From UBA6164 sp963979005 (GTDB lineage: Bacteria > Patescibacteriota > Gracilibacteria > BD1-5 > UBA6164): a DNA stretch of 17,271 nucleotides. Both the position numbers and the translations under genes were made by a program. Below the pieces are notes generated by a model that worked only from the letters and a program-made list of their open reading frames with translations, searched no databases and was not told the origin of the DNA. The DNA lies in the NCBI GenBank assembly GCA_963979005.1, contig CAXBVF010000018.1, positions 1 through 17,271 of the forward strand, in the 5' to 3' direction. How positions within the stretch are numbered: position 1 is the first letter of the stretch; every line of letters begins with the position of its first letter. This document shows positions 8,841-17,270 of this stretch, in pieces.

Positions 8841-10058
8841 TTAAAACATTACCTTTTTTCTATTTACTCTTGCATATTGTTTATCATTATCTATATATCT
8901 AGAAATATTTAAAAGAATTGCTAATCAGAATATAAGTGATAATAAAGATGATCATCAATAACTAATAAACGGAAGTGTAATTCATGTTAGCGGTACTATA
9001 TTTAAATTTACTCATATATTAATAAATGCTTGTATTAATATCCGTGAGGACATTCATATGGCAAAATACTTTGCAAATAGATCAGAGACCCTTGATGCTA
9101 TATAAAATCACCTGTATCATATGAACATATAAAATCACAATAATACAACTCATCACAAGAATCATAATTCTTCTATAATTACAGAAAAAACGAAATCTCA
9201 TTGTACTTCTGGTAAATATCAGAATTTTTGTATTGATCATCAGAATCACATCCCAGTAAATCCTCAGCTTCAAATCGCTATTAATGCTTGCTCAGTCTGA
9301 TAGTTAATTGTTTTATTATTAATTGATTCTATGTTATCAGCTAGAAAGTTATCTATTCTTTGAGTAATATATCATAGAGAATTAATATTTTTTCATGTTT
9401 GCTTATCGTAATCTCAGGCTGTGTAAACTGAAAGTATTAGAAAAAATCAAAGTAATATTGTTGCTAGTAAATGTTTTATATTTATTCACGCATAGAAATA
9501 CATAATTACCGCTACTGGTACTATGACCATTATTGTTCAGAAATCTGGCTGTAATCAGACAAGTAAAATTACTCATCATAATAATCAGATAAAGGGTAGA
9601 TATCACTCTCTAAATGATTTAAGTAGTCATTTGTATTTTTTGAAAAATGCTGCAAAAAATATAATCAGGGCTAATTTTAAGAATTCTGTTGGTTGTATAG
9701 TAAATGGAAGTCATGGAATATTAATCCATCATCTTGCTCATTTAAAACTAAGTCATATTCAGAGTACTATTAATAATAGTATTATCGCTACTCAAAATAT
9801 ATGCTTTGAATATTTTTCAAAAAATGAATAATGTATTTTAACCAATATTCATAGTGATATCATTGAAATTAAGACATGTCATATATTTCTAATTACATAA
9901 AAATAATTATATGCATCTAAAATATATCATGATTGAGCCATTATATTAGTTACTCTAAATGACGAATAAACTGATACTGATGATATCATTATCATTCAAA
10001 ATATAACTAATAATAGTACTGCAAAAAATAATTTATAATCAACATTGTTTTTTTTCAT
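8841..10058 (-). CDS. ftsW: Septal peptidoglycan polymerase FtsW (SEDS family)
   Basis: FtsW polymerises glycan strands from lipid II at the division septum, working with a class B penicillin-binding protein. The 405-aa product is a membrane protein with about ten hydrophobic helices. Diagnostic blocks: ARGWINIPGLPFTIQPTEFLK (about 110-130), LQPDFGTIMV, GSGGFTGMGFGGSIQKFGYL, then PEVQGDFVFSVIIEELGFLG with the essential Asp, and GITLPFISYGGSSLL near 360. The last block places it in FtsW/RodA/SpoVE; synteny with a YggT gene and the GGSS form favour FtsW. Almost all its glycines are TGA, with only two GGN codons seen, so no other gene in the window is more broken under the standard code. ATG (10056-10058) lies four bases after the yggT stop. 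Confidence 0.95.
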
Positions 10059-10062
10059 AATA

Positions 10063-10356
10063 CTAATTAAGTAGGTTAAGATTACTTGCCTCTAGTTGCA
10101 ATTCAGGAAATACAATAAATAATACTCACCTAAGAAAGAAAATTAAAATAATAATTACTATCGGAGTAAAATCTATAGGTCAAATAGATGTAGGAATAAT
10201 TTTTCTTACATATTTATATAGTGGGTCTATAACATCTGCTAAAAATTTTGGTCTAAACTTGAATCAAAACACCATCAACCAAGATAAAATTACGTCTAAA
10301 AAAACTAGGTATATAATTAATTGAAAAAATATTATTAGTGCTATTCAGAATTGCAT
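10063..10356 (-). CDS. yggT: YggT family membrane protein
   Basis: A 97-aa protein with two hydrophobic helices (about 4-27 and 69-88). Between them lies the family's typical segment: DVILSWLMVF, then RPKFLADVIDPLYKYVRKIIP and a Gly-Pro-Ile-Asp-Phe-Thr-Pro motif leading into the second helix. YggT proteins are found in most bacteria and in chloroplasts (CCB3/YlmG), where they are linked to division and membrane complex assembly; the molecular role is not settled. A single copy of the repeat is present, as in Gram-positive YlmG, which is also encoded beside division genes. Here it sits directly between rnc (2 bases) and ftsW (4 bases), which supports a division role. Confidence 0.88.
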
Positions 10357-10358
10357 GT

Positions 10359-11087
10359 TTATTTATTTAAATTATTAAATCAGTCATTAGCTGCCTTTTC
10401 TTGTGCCTTTTTTTTGCTTGATCAAATTCATTTTCATACAAGTTTCTCTCATAAGTAAACTCATACCTCAAATGTTTTATCATGGTCTAATCATGCCTCA
10501 GATATTACCTTGTAATCAGGAGTTATATCAAATTCTGCCTGAGCATATTCTTGGATTGAGGTCTTAAAATCTTTTGTTAAGTTGTTTTCTAGTATTTCTT
10601 CTACCGTGGGATAAATATATTTTTCTACGAAGTTGGTTGCTACCTCATTTCATAGATCTAAATATATAGCTCCCAGTAACGCTTCAACTACATTTGCTAA
10701 CAAATAATCATTCTGTCTTCATCATGTCATTTCCTCTCATTTTCATAATACTAAGTATTCGGAAAAATTTAGTGTTTTTGCTATTTTTGATAAATTAGTT
10801 CATCTAACAATTGCGCTTCTAATATCAGTTAATTCTCACTCAGTTTTTTTAGGATAATTTCTGTATAAATTGTTAGTAATTGCTAACTCTAAAACCGCAT
10901 CTCATAAAAATTCTAATCTCTCATTATGTTCTGGTGCGAAATCATTTTTTTCATTAACAATTGATCTGTGAATAAAGGCTAGTATATATAGTGATATGTC
11001 TTTATGTTTTATTTCTAAAGATAATAATAATTTTTCAAATTTTTCTATAAAGGCTTGGTTTTCTACCGCCTTTTTTTTAATAACCAT
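10359..11087 (-). CDS. rnc: Ribonuclease III
   Basis: RNase III cuts double-stranded RNA, chiefly in rRNA processing and regulatory RNA turnover. The 242-aa product has normal length. The nuclease domain shows HNERLEFLGDAVLEL (54-68), with Glu56, Glu59 and Asp63, and NVVEALLGAIYLD (132-144) with the fourth metal ligand Glu135. The C-terminal part (about 172-240) is a double-stranded RNA binding domain: TSIQEYAQAEF at its start, and the lysine-rich GSSKKKAQEKAA helix at its end. The Gly in the Leu-Gly-Asp signature is TGA. It is the first gene of a five-gene operon. A TATACT lies just before the ATG, but there is no -35 match and no Shine-Dalgarno. Confidence 0.95.
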
Positions 11088-11203
11088 TAAGTATAACTTA
11101 AGTAGTAAAATATGAAAAATAAAAAATTTAAAACCAATAATATTTCATGAGCTCATAACTTTTTATTTTTGCATTTTTATTTTATATCTTTTGTAGTAAA
11201 AGT

Positions 11204-11238
11204 AAAGAAAAACTCTCCTTTTGGGAGAGTTTTTCTTT
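11204..11238 (-). terminator. Strong terminator after nusB
   Basis: AAAGAAAAACTCTCC (11204-11218) pairs with GGAGAGTTTTTCTTT around a loop of five bases. Both ends carry A/T runs, so it can work in either direction. It lies 28 bases past the nusB stop and separates nusB from rnc. Confidence 0.9.
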
Positions 11239-11265
11239 ATTCTTAATTTATACTATTGTTTATGA

Positions 11266-11781
11266 TTAATTTTTAAAGCAAGTTTCCGTAATTTCTTTAA
11301 AATCTTCTTCTCTTTTCTTGTTTAATTCATCATAATTTTGAAATACTTTGTTAAGTACTCAGTTTACTATTTTTTTTGATGAATCATCTCAATATACTTT
11401 AGCCATTTCTACTGCTTCATTTATTGATACTTTTGCTGGTATCTCTTCAGTTAGGTAAAACATTTCTGCAAGTCACATATATATAGGAAGAATATATGAT
11501 TTACTCATTGTCTCTATCTTAAATTTAGGTGTATACTCTTTTATGATGTATATGAAGAATTTCTCATAAAATGTAATTATTTTTTTCATTTCATTAATAT
11601 ATTCCTCATCTTGATTGAACGTAAAAACATTATCAAAAAACGATTCTTTAAATAATTGAGCATCAAATTTATTGTAACTCATTGCATATAGTTCTTGAAA
11701 TAGTAGTTTTCTACTTTTTTTACGATGTTTTGTTATTGGCTCATCTGATGATGCTTTAACAATGGCTTCTTCCTTTTTCAT
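11266..11781 (-). CDS. nusB: Transcription antitermination factor NusB
   Basis: NusB binds boxA RNA together with ribosomal protein S10 and allows RNA polymerase to read through rRNA operons. The 171-aa product is all-helical. It has a charged N-terminal extension (about 17 residues), then KHRKKSRKLLFQELYAMSYN (18-37), which contains the RNA-binding arginine-rich helix of the family, and the most conserved C-terminal blocks: LPIYMGLAEMFYLTEEIPAK and VSINEAVEMAKVYGDDSSKKIVNGVL. The last block ends in the family hallmark Val-Asn-Gly-Val-Leu, where Gly is TGA. It follows rpmF; a hairpin lies between them, leaving only about 28 bases before its ATG, so it depends on read-through or on a very short leader (TTATATAAATG). 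Confidence 0.92.
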
Positions 11782-11809
11782 TTATATAATGATTAATTTT
11801 AAAGGGCAC

Positions 11810-11845
11810 AAAAATAACATAGATAATAAAATCTATGTTATTTTT
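11810..11845 (-). terminator. Terminator or attenuating hairpin between rpmF and nusB
   Basis: AAAAATAACATAGAT (11810-11824) pairs perfectly with 11831-11845 around a 6-base loop. A T run follows on the minus strand. It lies 8 bases past the rpmF stop and 29 bases before the nusB start. The stem is AT-rich and so may be leaky. Confidence 0.75.
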
Positions 11846-11852
11846 TAGTTTA

Positions 11853-12065
11853 CTATATTCTAGTAGTAGTATTCTTTTTAGTTTTTTGAGCTACAACGTC
11901 TCTTCCGTTGTATGTTCCATCTTCAGCAGCAAAGTGTGCTAAACCTGTTCATTCTTTGTTTAACATAACTCTTTCTTTTAATTTTCTAGCTGTTATTTTT
12001 ATCCAGTTAGTAGTTCTTCTATTAGTTCTAGTTTTAGAATGTTTTTTCTTTGGTCAAAATGCCAT
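11853..12065 (-). CDS. rpmF: 50S ribosomal protein bL32
   Basis: A 70-aa basic protein starting MAFGPKKKHSKTRTNRR, the typical bL32 beginning (Met-Ala-x-Pro-Lys-Lys-Lys), with one Gly (TGA) added before Pro. It continues NWIKITARKL and ends with YNGRDVVAQK, the family's closing motif. bL32 sits near the peptidyl-transferase exit side of the large subunit. Many bL32 proteins carry a four-cysteine zinc ribbon; here there is no cysteine at all and the region between is LKERVMLNKEGTGLAHFAAE, so this is a zinc-free form. It is transcribed divergently from the response regulator gene and followed by nusB. A TATAAT 10 bases before the ATG implies a leader of about four bases. Confidence 0.88.
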
Positions 12066-12201
12066 AATTAGTATCATTATATAATAAAGAGCGGTTTTTA
12101 CAGATGGATTTTATTTTTTTTTTAATAAAATGCAAATTTAATTTGAAAAAAAAGTTTTTTTTCGTACTATAAGCGAAATCTAACTATTTTTTATACTAAA
12201 T
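12066..12201. promoter_or_regulatory. Divergent promoter region of rpmF and the two-component genes
   Basis: The minus strand has TATAAT at 12076-12081 for rpmF; the plus strand has TATACT at 12192-12197, four bases before the regulator's ATG. No good -35 box is seen for either. Between them are an inverted repeat (ATTTTATT 12108-12115 with 12124-12131, T8 loop) and a 19-base palindrome made of A8 and T8 (12145-12163), likely an intrinsically bent or melting-prone stretch. Confidence 0.5.
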
Positions 12202-12867
12202 ATGAACAAAATTTTAATAATCGAAGATGATAAATGAATATCTGCATCACTTAAACTATATTTGGAGAATTCTAATTATAAAATAGAGCTTCATTTTGAT
12301 TGAGCTGATGCCATAAATAAATTTAAACAAATAAATCCTGATTTACTTATTCTTGATATAAATTTACCATGAAAAGATGGTATTGAGATAACAAAAGAAA
12401 TAAGGGAATTTTCTCAAACTCCTATTATAATGTTAACTGCTAGATCTAGCGAGCTTGATAGAATTAATTGATTAGATATATGAGCAGATGATTATATAGC
12501 AAAACCATTTTCTCCAAGAGAATTATTGGCTAGAATAAATACAATAATAAGAAGACTTTGAGATCAAAATGATAATTCAGAACATTTATCGTGTCAATGA
12601 GTAGTTTTAAACACGAGCAAAAAAATTGTTGAAGTGGACTGAAAAGAAATAACTTTAACATGAAATGAATATGATATTCTTAAAAAATTAATTGAGGAAA
12701 ATTGAAAATTGGTTAGTAGAGAAATTATAATGAAAGAAATAATTTGATATGATAAGTATATTTATGATAGGACAATAGATACGCATATAAAAAATCTTAG
12801 AAAAAAAATATGAAAGAAAGATTTCATTCTGACAATACGTTGAGAGTGATATAGAATTAATAATTAA
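12202..12867 (+). CDS. OmpR/PhoB-family response regulator
   Basis: A 221-aa DNA-binding regulator. The receiver domain (1-115) starts MNKILIIEDD with Asp9 and Asp10. It has the phosphate-accepting Asp52 (LLILDINLPGKDG), Thr79 (MLTAR) and Lys101 (AKPFS), so it should be fully active. The C-terminal part (about 125-221) is a winged helix of the OmpR type: LTGNEYDILKKLIEENGKLVSRE, DRTIDTHIKNLRKKI as recognition helix, and RGEGYRI at the end. The kinase gene starts 9 bases after its stop, so the two form a pair. Several structural glycines (for example Pro-Gly at 57) are TGA. Targets are unknown; the neighbouring exported coiled-coil gene at 14331 and its own promoter region are candidates. Confidence 0.95.
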
Positions 12868-12876
12868 TCATAAATA

Positions 12877-14199
12877 ATGACTTTATCGAGAAAATTTACT
12901 ATATCTTTAGTATTAAGTATTATATTTATTGCATGAATAAATATAACCGCTTTTTACCTATTTTATTCTTCAAATTTAGAAGATTATATTGCTGAAAATG
13001 TTCAGTCAAGAGATAGTATAACAATTGATTATATAAATAATGTTGTTGAAAAACAAACTATTGATGATATTGATAGTATATTTACCGATACAGAAATAGA
13101 GTTTTTTGAATTATTGGAACTAAATGATGGTGAAATACCGTTAACTAAGCAAAAAAATATAGATGTAGTAATTAATTACCTTGTTAAAAGTGGGATTGCC
13201 CCAAAATATATTGAGGAAATAATCCCAACTGATAATTTTTGAAAAGTCCTAGAGGCTCTTAGGGATAAAGATTCTCTTGAGTATAAATTTGTAAATAAAA
13301 TGGCTATTTCTATTTTAATTACAAATATATTAGCAATCTCTATTATTATATTTTGACTATTAATTTTTATTAGAAAAACTATTTTACCTATAAAGGAAGC
13401 TACTGCTAGTATAAAATCTGCTGTCAGCACAAAAAATATAATATGAGAAGATAATTTGGAAATAAAATATCATAATAAGAAAGATGAGATTTGATTATTA
13501 ATCACGGCAATTAATAATTTAAATAAAAAATTGAATATTCAAGAAGGAATAAGGGCTAGATTATTAGCTGATATTTCACATGAATTAAAAACTCCTATAA
13601 CTTCCATACAATGTTATTTAGAATGAATTAGTGATTGAGTTATTAAACTTGACCAAAAAAATCTTAATTCGATTACAGATGAAATGACTAGATTAATTAG
13701 TTTGGTTAATAAAATAATGGATTATGAAAAAAATGATAGAAAAAAACTTAATTTAATACTCGAAAAGCAAAATATATCAGATTTAGTTAAGCAACTTGCG
13801 GAAACACATAAGAAGAAATTAAAGGAATGAAAACAAAGAATTAAGGTAACTTGAGATGATAAACTAGAATTAAATATAGATATAAATTTGTTTAAACAAG
13901 TTGTTCATAATCTAATTTGAAACTTTTTAAAATATTCTTGAAAAAATACATTATTAAAAATTAATATTACTAAAAATTTTATTGATTTCAATGATGATGG
14001 AGTATGAATTAGGAGTAGCGAGGTTCCCTATTTAACAGAAAAATTTTATCAATGAAATATTGAAAAATCTGGTAATATTAAGTCTAGATGAATTTGAGTT
14101 TGATTAAGTATCATAAGTAAAATAATTATTTCTCATTCTTGGAAGTATGAAATAAGGACCGAAAAGGATAAGTGATTTAGTTTTAAAATATATTTTTAA
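12877..14199 (+). CDS. Membrane sensor histidine kinase
   Basis: A 440-aa kinase partner of the regulator at 12202. A transmembrane helix (about 8-30) is followed by an outside domain of about 110 residues without recognised sensor family, acidic and rich in Asp, Glu and Ile, then a second helix (about 143-166) and a HAMP-like linker (IRKTILPIKEATASI). The phosphorylated His235 lies in LLADISHELKTPITS. The ATP-binding domain has an N box (VVHNLIGNFLKYS), a G1 box (DFNDDGVGI) and a G2 box (SRGIGVGLSII). In the G2 box glycines are TGA, so the ATP lid exists only under code 25. It closely resembles kinases of the BaeS/PhoR type. The stimulus cannot be inferred. Confidence 0.94.
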
Positions 14200-14330
14200 T
14201 ATCTTCACACAATATTCACATTAAAAATTTGGATATTTATATATTATCAATATTATACATTTACAAGTTAGGGAATATATAAGGTTAAAGCCAAATTACC
14301 ATTTAAATTTCCCTAATTTTATTTAAAAAT
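14200..14330. promoter_or_regulatory. Intergenic region with inverted repeat before the coiled-coil gene
   Basis: TTAGGGAA (14268-14275) and TTCCCTAA (14309-14316) could form a stem in the leader of the gene at 14331, enclosing 33 bases with a possible inner GGT/ACC pairing. Upstream, TTCACA occurs twice in close tandem (14204 and 14215). Either may be a regulatory site; no terminator for the kinase gene is evident. Confidence 0.4.
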
Positions 14331-15197
14331 ATGATTAAAAATTTTTCTATAATAATTATTGCTATATTAGCATATGTTCCATATTGAATCACTAATTCAG
14401 ACTTTAATGAATTGGTTGTTTTTGATGATTCACAAACTATAAAAGAATTAAAAGATAATATTAATTTATTAGATGAAACTAGTACTAGTCTAATCAAAGA
14501 GTATGATGAATTAAATACTGATTATGAATTAAAAGCTTTTTTAAGAAGAGACTTAACATTAATAGAGTTTAATAAAATAAGAAGATTAGTAGGAAATTAT
14601 AATACAAATAAAAGTAGAATAGAAATAGAGCTTTTTCAAAAAGCAAAAGATTTGCTACCAGTTGTAGTTGAAAGAAGACTATTATTAGAGGAAAAAAGAA
14701 AACTATACAGTTGATTAATTCCCTATATTAATATTAGGTATAAAGCTGAGTACTTAGACTATATAAGAACTGACGCAAAGATATTTAATGAGCAAAAAGA
14801 TGTTAGTACTGATATTATCTCTAAACAAGAAATACTTAGTAACAAAGTCGAAATTATAGAGAATAAAATTCAAGAACACAAGGATTATTTAAATGAGAGT
14901 ATAAAAATTGTTATTGAAACTAAATTAGATGAAAAAATAACAAATTTAAATCAAAATGAAACATTCAAAGTATTAAATACTGAATCAAAAATTAAAGTAT
15001 TAAATAAGACCATTGATAAGGTTAAATTAAAATTAAATGATTTAGAGGATTCTAATAATCTTAATTGATCATGAGCTTTAAATAATTCATGAACATGAAT
15101 TATAGTTAATTCTAATTCAAATATATTGGATAAAAAGATACAAACTTATTATATCGCTGTTGAAAAATTAGAAGAATTTAGAAATTCTCTAAAATAA
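14331..15197 (+). CDS. Exported coiled-coil protein of unknown function
   Basis: A 288-aa protein that I cannot assign to a family. Residues 1-20 (MIKNFSIIIIAILAYVPYGI) form a signal peptide or a single membrane anchor. The rest is highly charged with heptad-like spacing of Leu and Ile (for example IKELKDNINLLDETSTSLIK, and KQEILSNKVEIIENKIQEHK), so mostly long coiled coil in two blocks, about 35-125 and 150-240. Then comes a flexible Gly/Ser/Asn linker (about 240-260, NGSGALNNSGTG), where every Gly is TGA, and a last short helix. The plan suits a periplasmic or surface spacer or tether. It follows the two-component pair after 131 bases with an inverted repeat in between, and ends at a terminator. 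Confidence 0.8.
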
Positions 15198-15233
15198 ACA
15201 AAAAAAAGAACACTCATTAAGCTTCTTTTTTTG
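15196..15233 (+). terminator. Terminator after the coiled-coil gene
   Basis: A C-A8-GAA arm (15199-15210) faces TTC-T7-G (15223-15233), with a 12-base loop and one unpaired base. It overlaps the stop codon and ends in a T run on the plus strand. Confidence 0.6.
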
Positions 15234-15241
15234 TTTTACCA

Positions 15242-15269
15242 TTGACTTTTATTTGTTTATCTTTATATT
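15242..15269 (+). promoter_or_regulatory. Promoter of the Fn3 lipoprotein gene
   Basis: TTGACT (15242-15247), 16 bases, TATATT (15264-15269). Transcription would start near 15276. The leader holds GGAG at 15289-15292, 11 bases before the ATG, a standard Shine-Dalgarno position rarely seen elsewhere in the window. Confidence 0.55.
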
Positions 15270-15303
15270 TTTATTGTCAAAACAAAACGGAGCTAAAAAT
15301 GTA

Positions 15304-15654
15304 ATGAAATATTTAATATTATTTATTCCAATTGTATATTTATCTGGATGTGGTGAAAGTCAAACATTTAATACGAATTATGATAGACTTGTAACTGTAT
15401 CCTGGAAAATACCTATTGAGAATACTGATAATTCCCCTTTGTTAGACCTAATGGGTTTTAAGATATATTACGGGGTTTCTGAATCTTACTTAGATAATGT
15501 TATCATTATCAGTGACCCTAACATAAATCTCTATACAATTCCTGAAAGTAAATTATTCTTTACTAAGAGTGAATTATATTATGTGTCTATGACTGCTTAT
15601 AATAGTATGAATATTGAAAGTGCTAAATCTAATATAGTTAATTTTGTGTATTAG
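15304..15654 (+). CDS. Small Fn3-like lipoprotein, probably horizontally acquired
   Basis: A 116-aa lipoprotein. MKYLILFIPIVYLSGC is a lipoprotein signal with lipobox Leu-Ser-Gly-Cys16, to be modified by Lgt. The rest resembles one fibronectin type III domain: VTVSWKIP (31-38), the MGFKIYYG strand and the YYVSMTAYNSMN strand, in the usual order. The open frame reaches back to 15253, but ATG 15304 is preferred because it has a Shine-Dalgarno (GGAG) and begins the signal peptide. All four glycines use GGN and no TGA occurs, while neighbouring genes use mainly TGA; the gene therefore reads the same under either code. Together with its own promoter and ribosome site this points to recent import, perhaps from a host bacterium with the standard code. 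Chance is not excluded, as four glycines are few. Confidence 0.85.
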   Translation: MKYLILFIPIVYLSGCGESQTFNTNYDRLVTVSWKIPIENTDNSPLLDLMGFKIYYGVSESYLDNVIIISDPNINLYTIPESKLFFTKSELYYVSMTAYNSMNIESAKSNIVNFVY

Positions 15655-15675
15655 TTGTTTGGCAAGAGAGTTTAT

Positions 15676-15780
15676 AAATATAATTTAAATGAAATCATTT
15701 ATAGATATTATTTTTGAAAGTATTCTAAACTAGAATTTTTTTAAATATAATTTATATAAAATGCTTTATAGATATTATTT
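15676..15780. repeat. Two 38-base direct repeats
   Basis: Copies at 15676-15713 and 15743-15780 share the first 12 bases (AAATATAATTTA) and the last 16 (TTTATAGATATTATTT) and differ in the middle. They lie 67 bases apart directly after the lipoprotein gene. They may be a duplication scar, protein-binding sites, or a remnant of the insertion that brought the gene in. Confidence 0.6.
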
Positions 15781-15799
15781 ATATAAGGTCTTTAAAATA

Positions 15800-15827
15800 A
15801 AAACCTGAGTTAGCTCAGGTTTTTTTA
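15800..15827. terminator. Bidirectional terminator between lipoprotein gene and wecB
   Basis: AAAACCTGAG (15800-15809), loop TTAG, then CTCAGGTTTT followed by further Ts on the plus strand and by a T run on the minus strand. The wecB stop lies inside its flank at 15825-15827. Confidence 0.88.
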
Positions 15828-17216
15828 TTTTATATTCCAATTGAAATATTGTTCTAAGTTTAATCTTTCATCATCATACTTAAATAATTTTCAGTCTTTC
15901 TTAAGCATTTTTAGTACTTCATCAACTATTTTTGAAGATACATTTTTTCAATATAAGTGACTTTTACTAATCATTTTTTTATTTCAAATTGCTCATTTTA
16001 CAATTTCTGCAATCAAATTTGAATTTATTGGCGGAGCTATTATATTTGTTCAATTTAATATTGTTTCTGTTCTATCTGATCAAAATCTAACTGTCACACA
16101 AGGTACTCACACAATATTAGCTTCCTCTTGCATACTTCATGAATCAGTTACTACTGCTCAAGCTTGACTAATCATCTCTATAACTTCTGCATGGTGGGCT
16201 AAGGCTGGTCAATATGCAAAATTCTCACTATATTTCTTTTTTAAATGTTCTATATCTTCTCTTAGTCAGTAATTATCAATTGCAAATTCCGAAGCATAAA
16301 GACCTAGAAAACATACATATACTCAATCCTTTATTAATTTCTTTATTGCATTATATATTACTAGAAATCTTTCTTTTTTTTCTGTATTCTCTCTTCTATG
16401 AATAGTGATAAATATGAAATCTTTTCATTTCATATTTGGAAACTTTTCAAATGCATTAGAATTTCATATCTTTTTTTTCGAAATTTCAATTGCATCGGCT
16501 ACTGTATTCCCTACAACTTTAATATGAGCTTCAGGAAATCATTCTTTTATTAATGTATTCCTATATAATTCAACTGGTGCAGCAAATAATCAAGTACTTG
16601 CTTCTATTCATCTTGTATCAAACTGTTCTGGATATGGTTCTATACTACCTGTTTCATATATATTAAATTTTTGTAGTTTTTCATAATATTTGTTCCAGTC
16701 AAATTTTCAGTCTGAATAATCTTTAAATAATTTATGATAGAATTCTTCATTCGGAGTAAAAGTCCTAATTCCTGCTTCTACATGAACAACTGCAAATTTA
16801 TTTAGAAATGCTGCTTTATCTGCTGTAGTAGCAGTCATTGTATCTCAATGAACGTAAGGTACTGGTATTTTTTTATAGTTTTCCGATAAATCAAGCAAAA
16901 AATCTCCTAGTCTATCTATAACAAGACTAAATTTCTTATGAATTTTCCCGAATATATTTAGATTTAAATCTACATCCATTCCAAATTCTGCTAAGACTCA
17001 TTTACTTAGATTATAATCATAATGTTGTCCTGTATGAACTAGAATTACTAATTCTCATCTTTTTTTAAGTTCTAGGTATAGTGGAGCCTGTTTAATTATA
17101 TCAGGCTTTGTAGCTATCATTATAATGTGGGCGTATTTATTAGAATTATTTTGGATATCATACCAAAAATGATCTCTTACAAAAACTTGATTTTCTTCGC
17201 ATTTATTTACTTTCAT
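15825..17216 (-). CDS. wecB: UDP-N-acetylglucosamine 2-epimerase
   Basis: The enzyme interconverts UDP-GlcNAc and UDP-ManNAc, supplying amino sugars for surface polysaccharide. The family's blocks occur in order: ATKPDIIKQAPLYLELKKRG, HTGQHYDYNLS, VHGDTMTATTADKAAF, VVHVEAGIRT, VVGNTVADAI, FITIHRRENT, and VTDSGSMQEEANIVGVPCVTVR followed by DRTETILNGTN. The catalytic acids and the His of IHRRENT are present. At 463 aa it is about 85 residues longer than E. coli WecB (376): about 30 extra at the N-terminus (MKVNKCEENQVFVRDHFWYD), an insert after GIRTFTP (about 45 residues, rich in Tyr and Lys), and a short C-terminal tail. Glycines are mixed, GGN mostly in the first half and only TGA in the last third. 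ATG 17216 is the first in-frame start after a promoter-like region. Confidence 0.93.
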
Positions 17217-17243
17217 ATTTGTTGTATTTATTAAGTTTTATTA

Positions 17244-17270
17244 ATTATAATAATATTTTTTTAGTTGCAA
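17244..17270 (-). promoter_or_regulatory. Possible promoter of wecB
   Basis: On the minus strand TTGCAA (17265-17270) precedes TATAAT (17244-17249) with a short spacer of 15 bases. The -10 box is perfect and the -35 box is weak. The leader would be about 20 bases. Confidence 0.45.

Noticed and set aside
9523..9831. Plus-strand frame opposite ftsW
   Set aside because: Antisense shadow; the minus strand carries an unambiguous FtsW.
16214..16405. Small hydrophobic plus-strand frame
   Set aside because: It is antisense to wecB in the well-conserved part of that gene.
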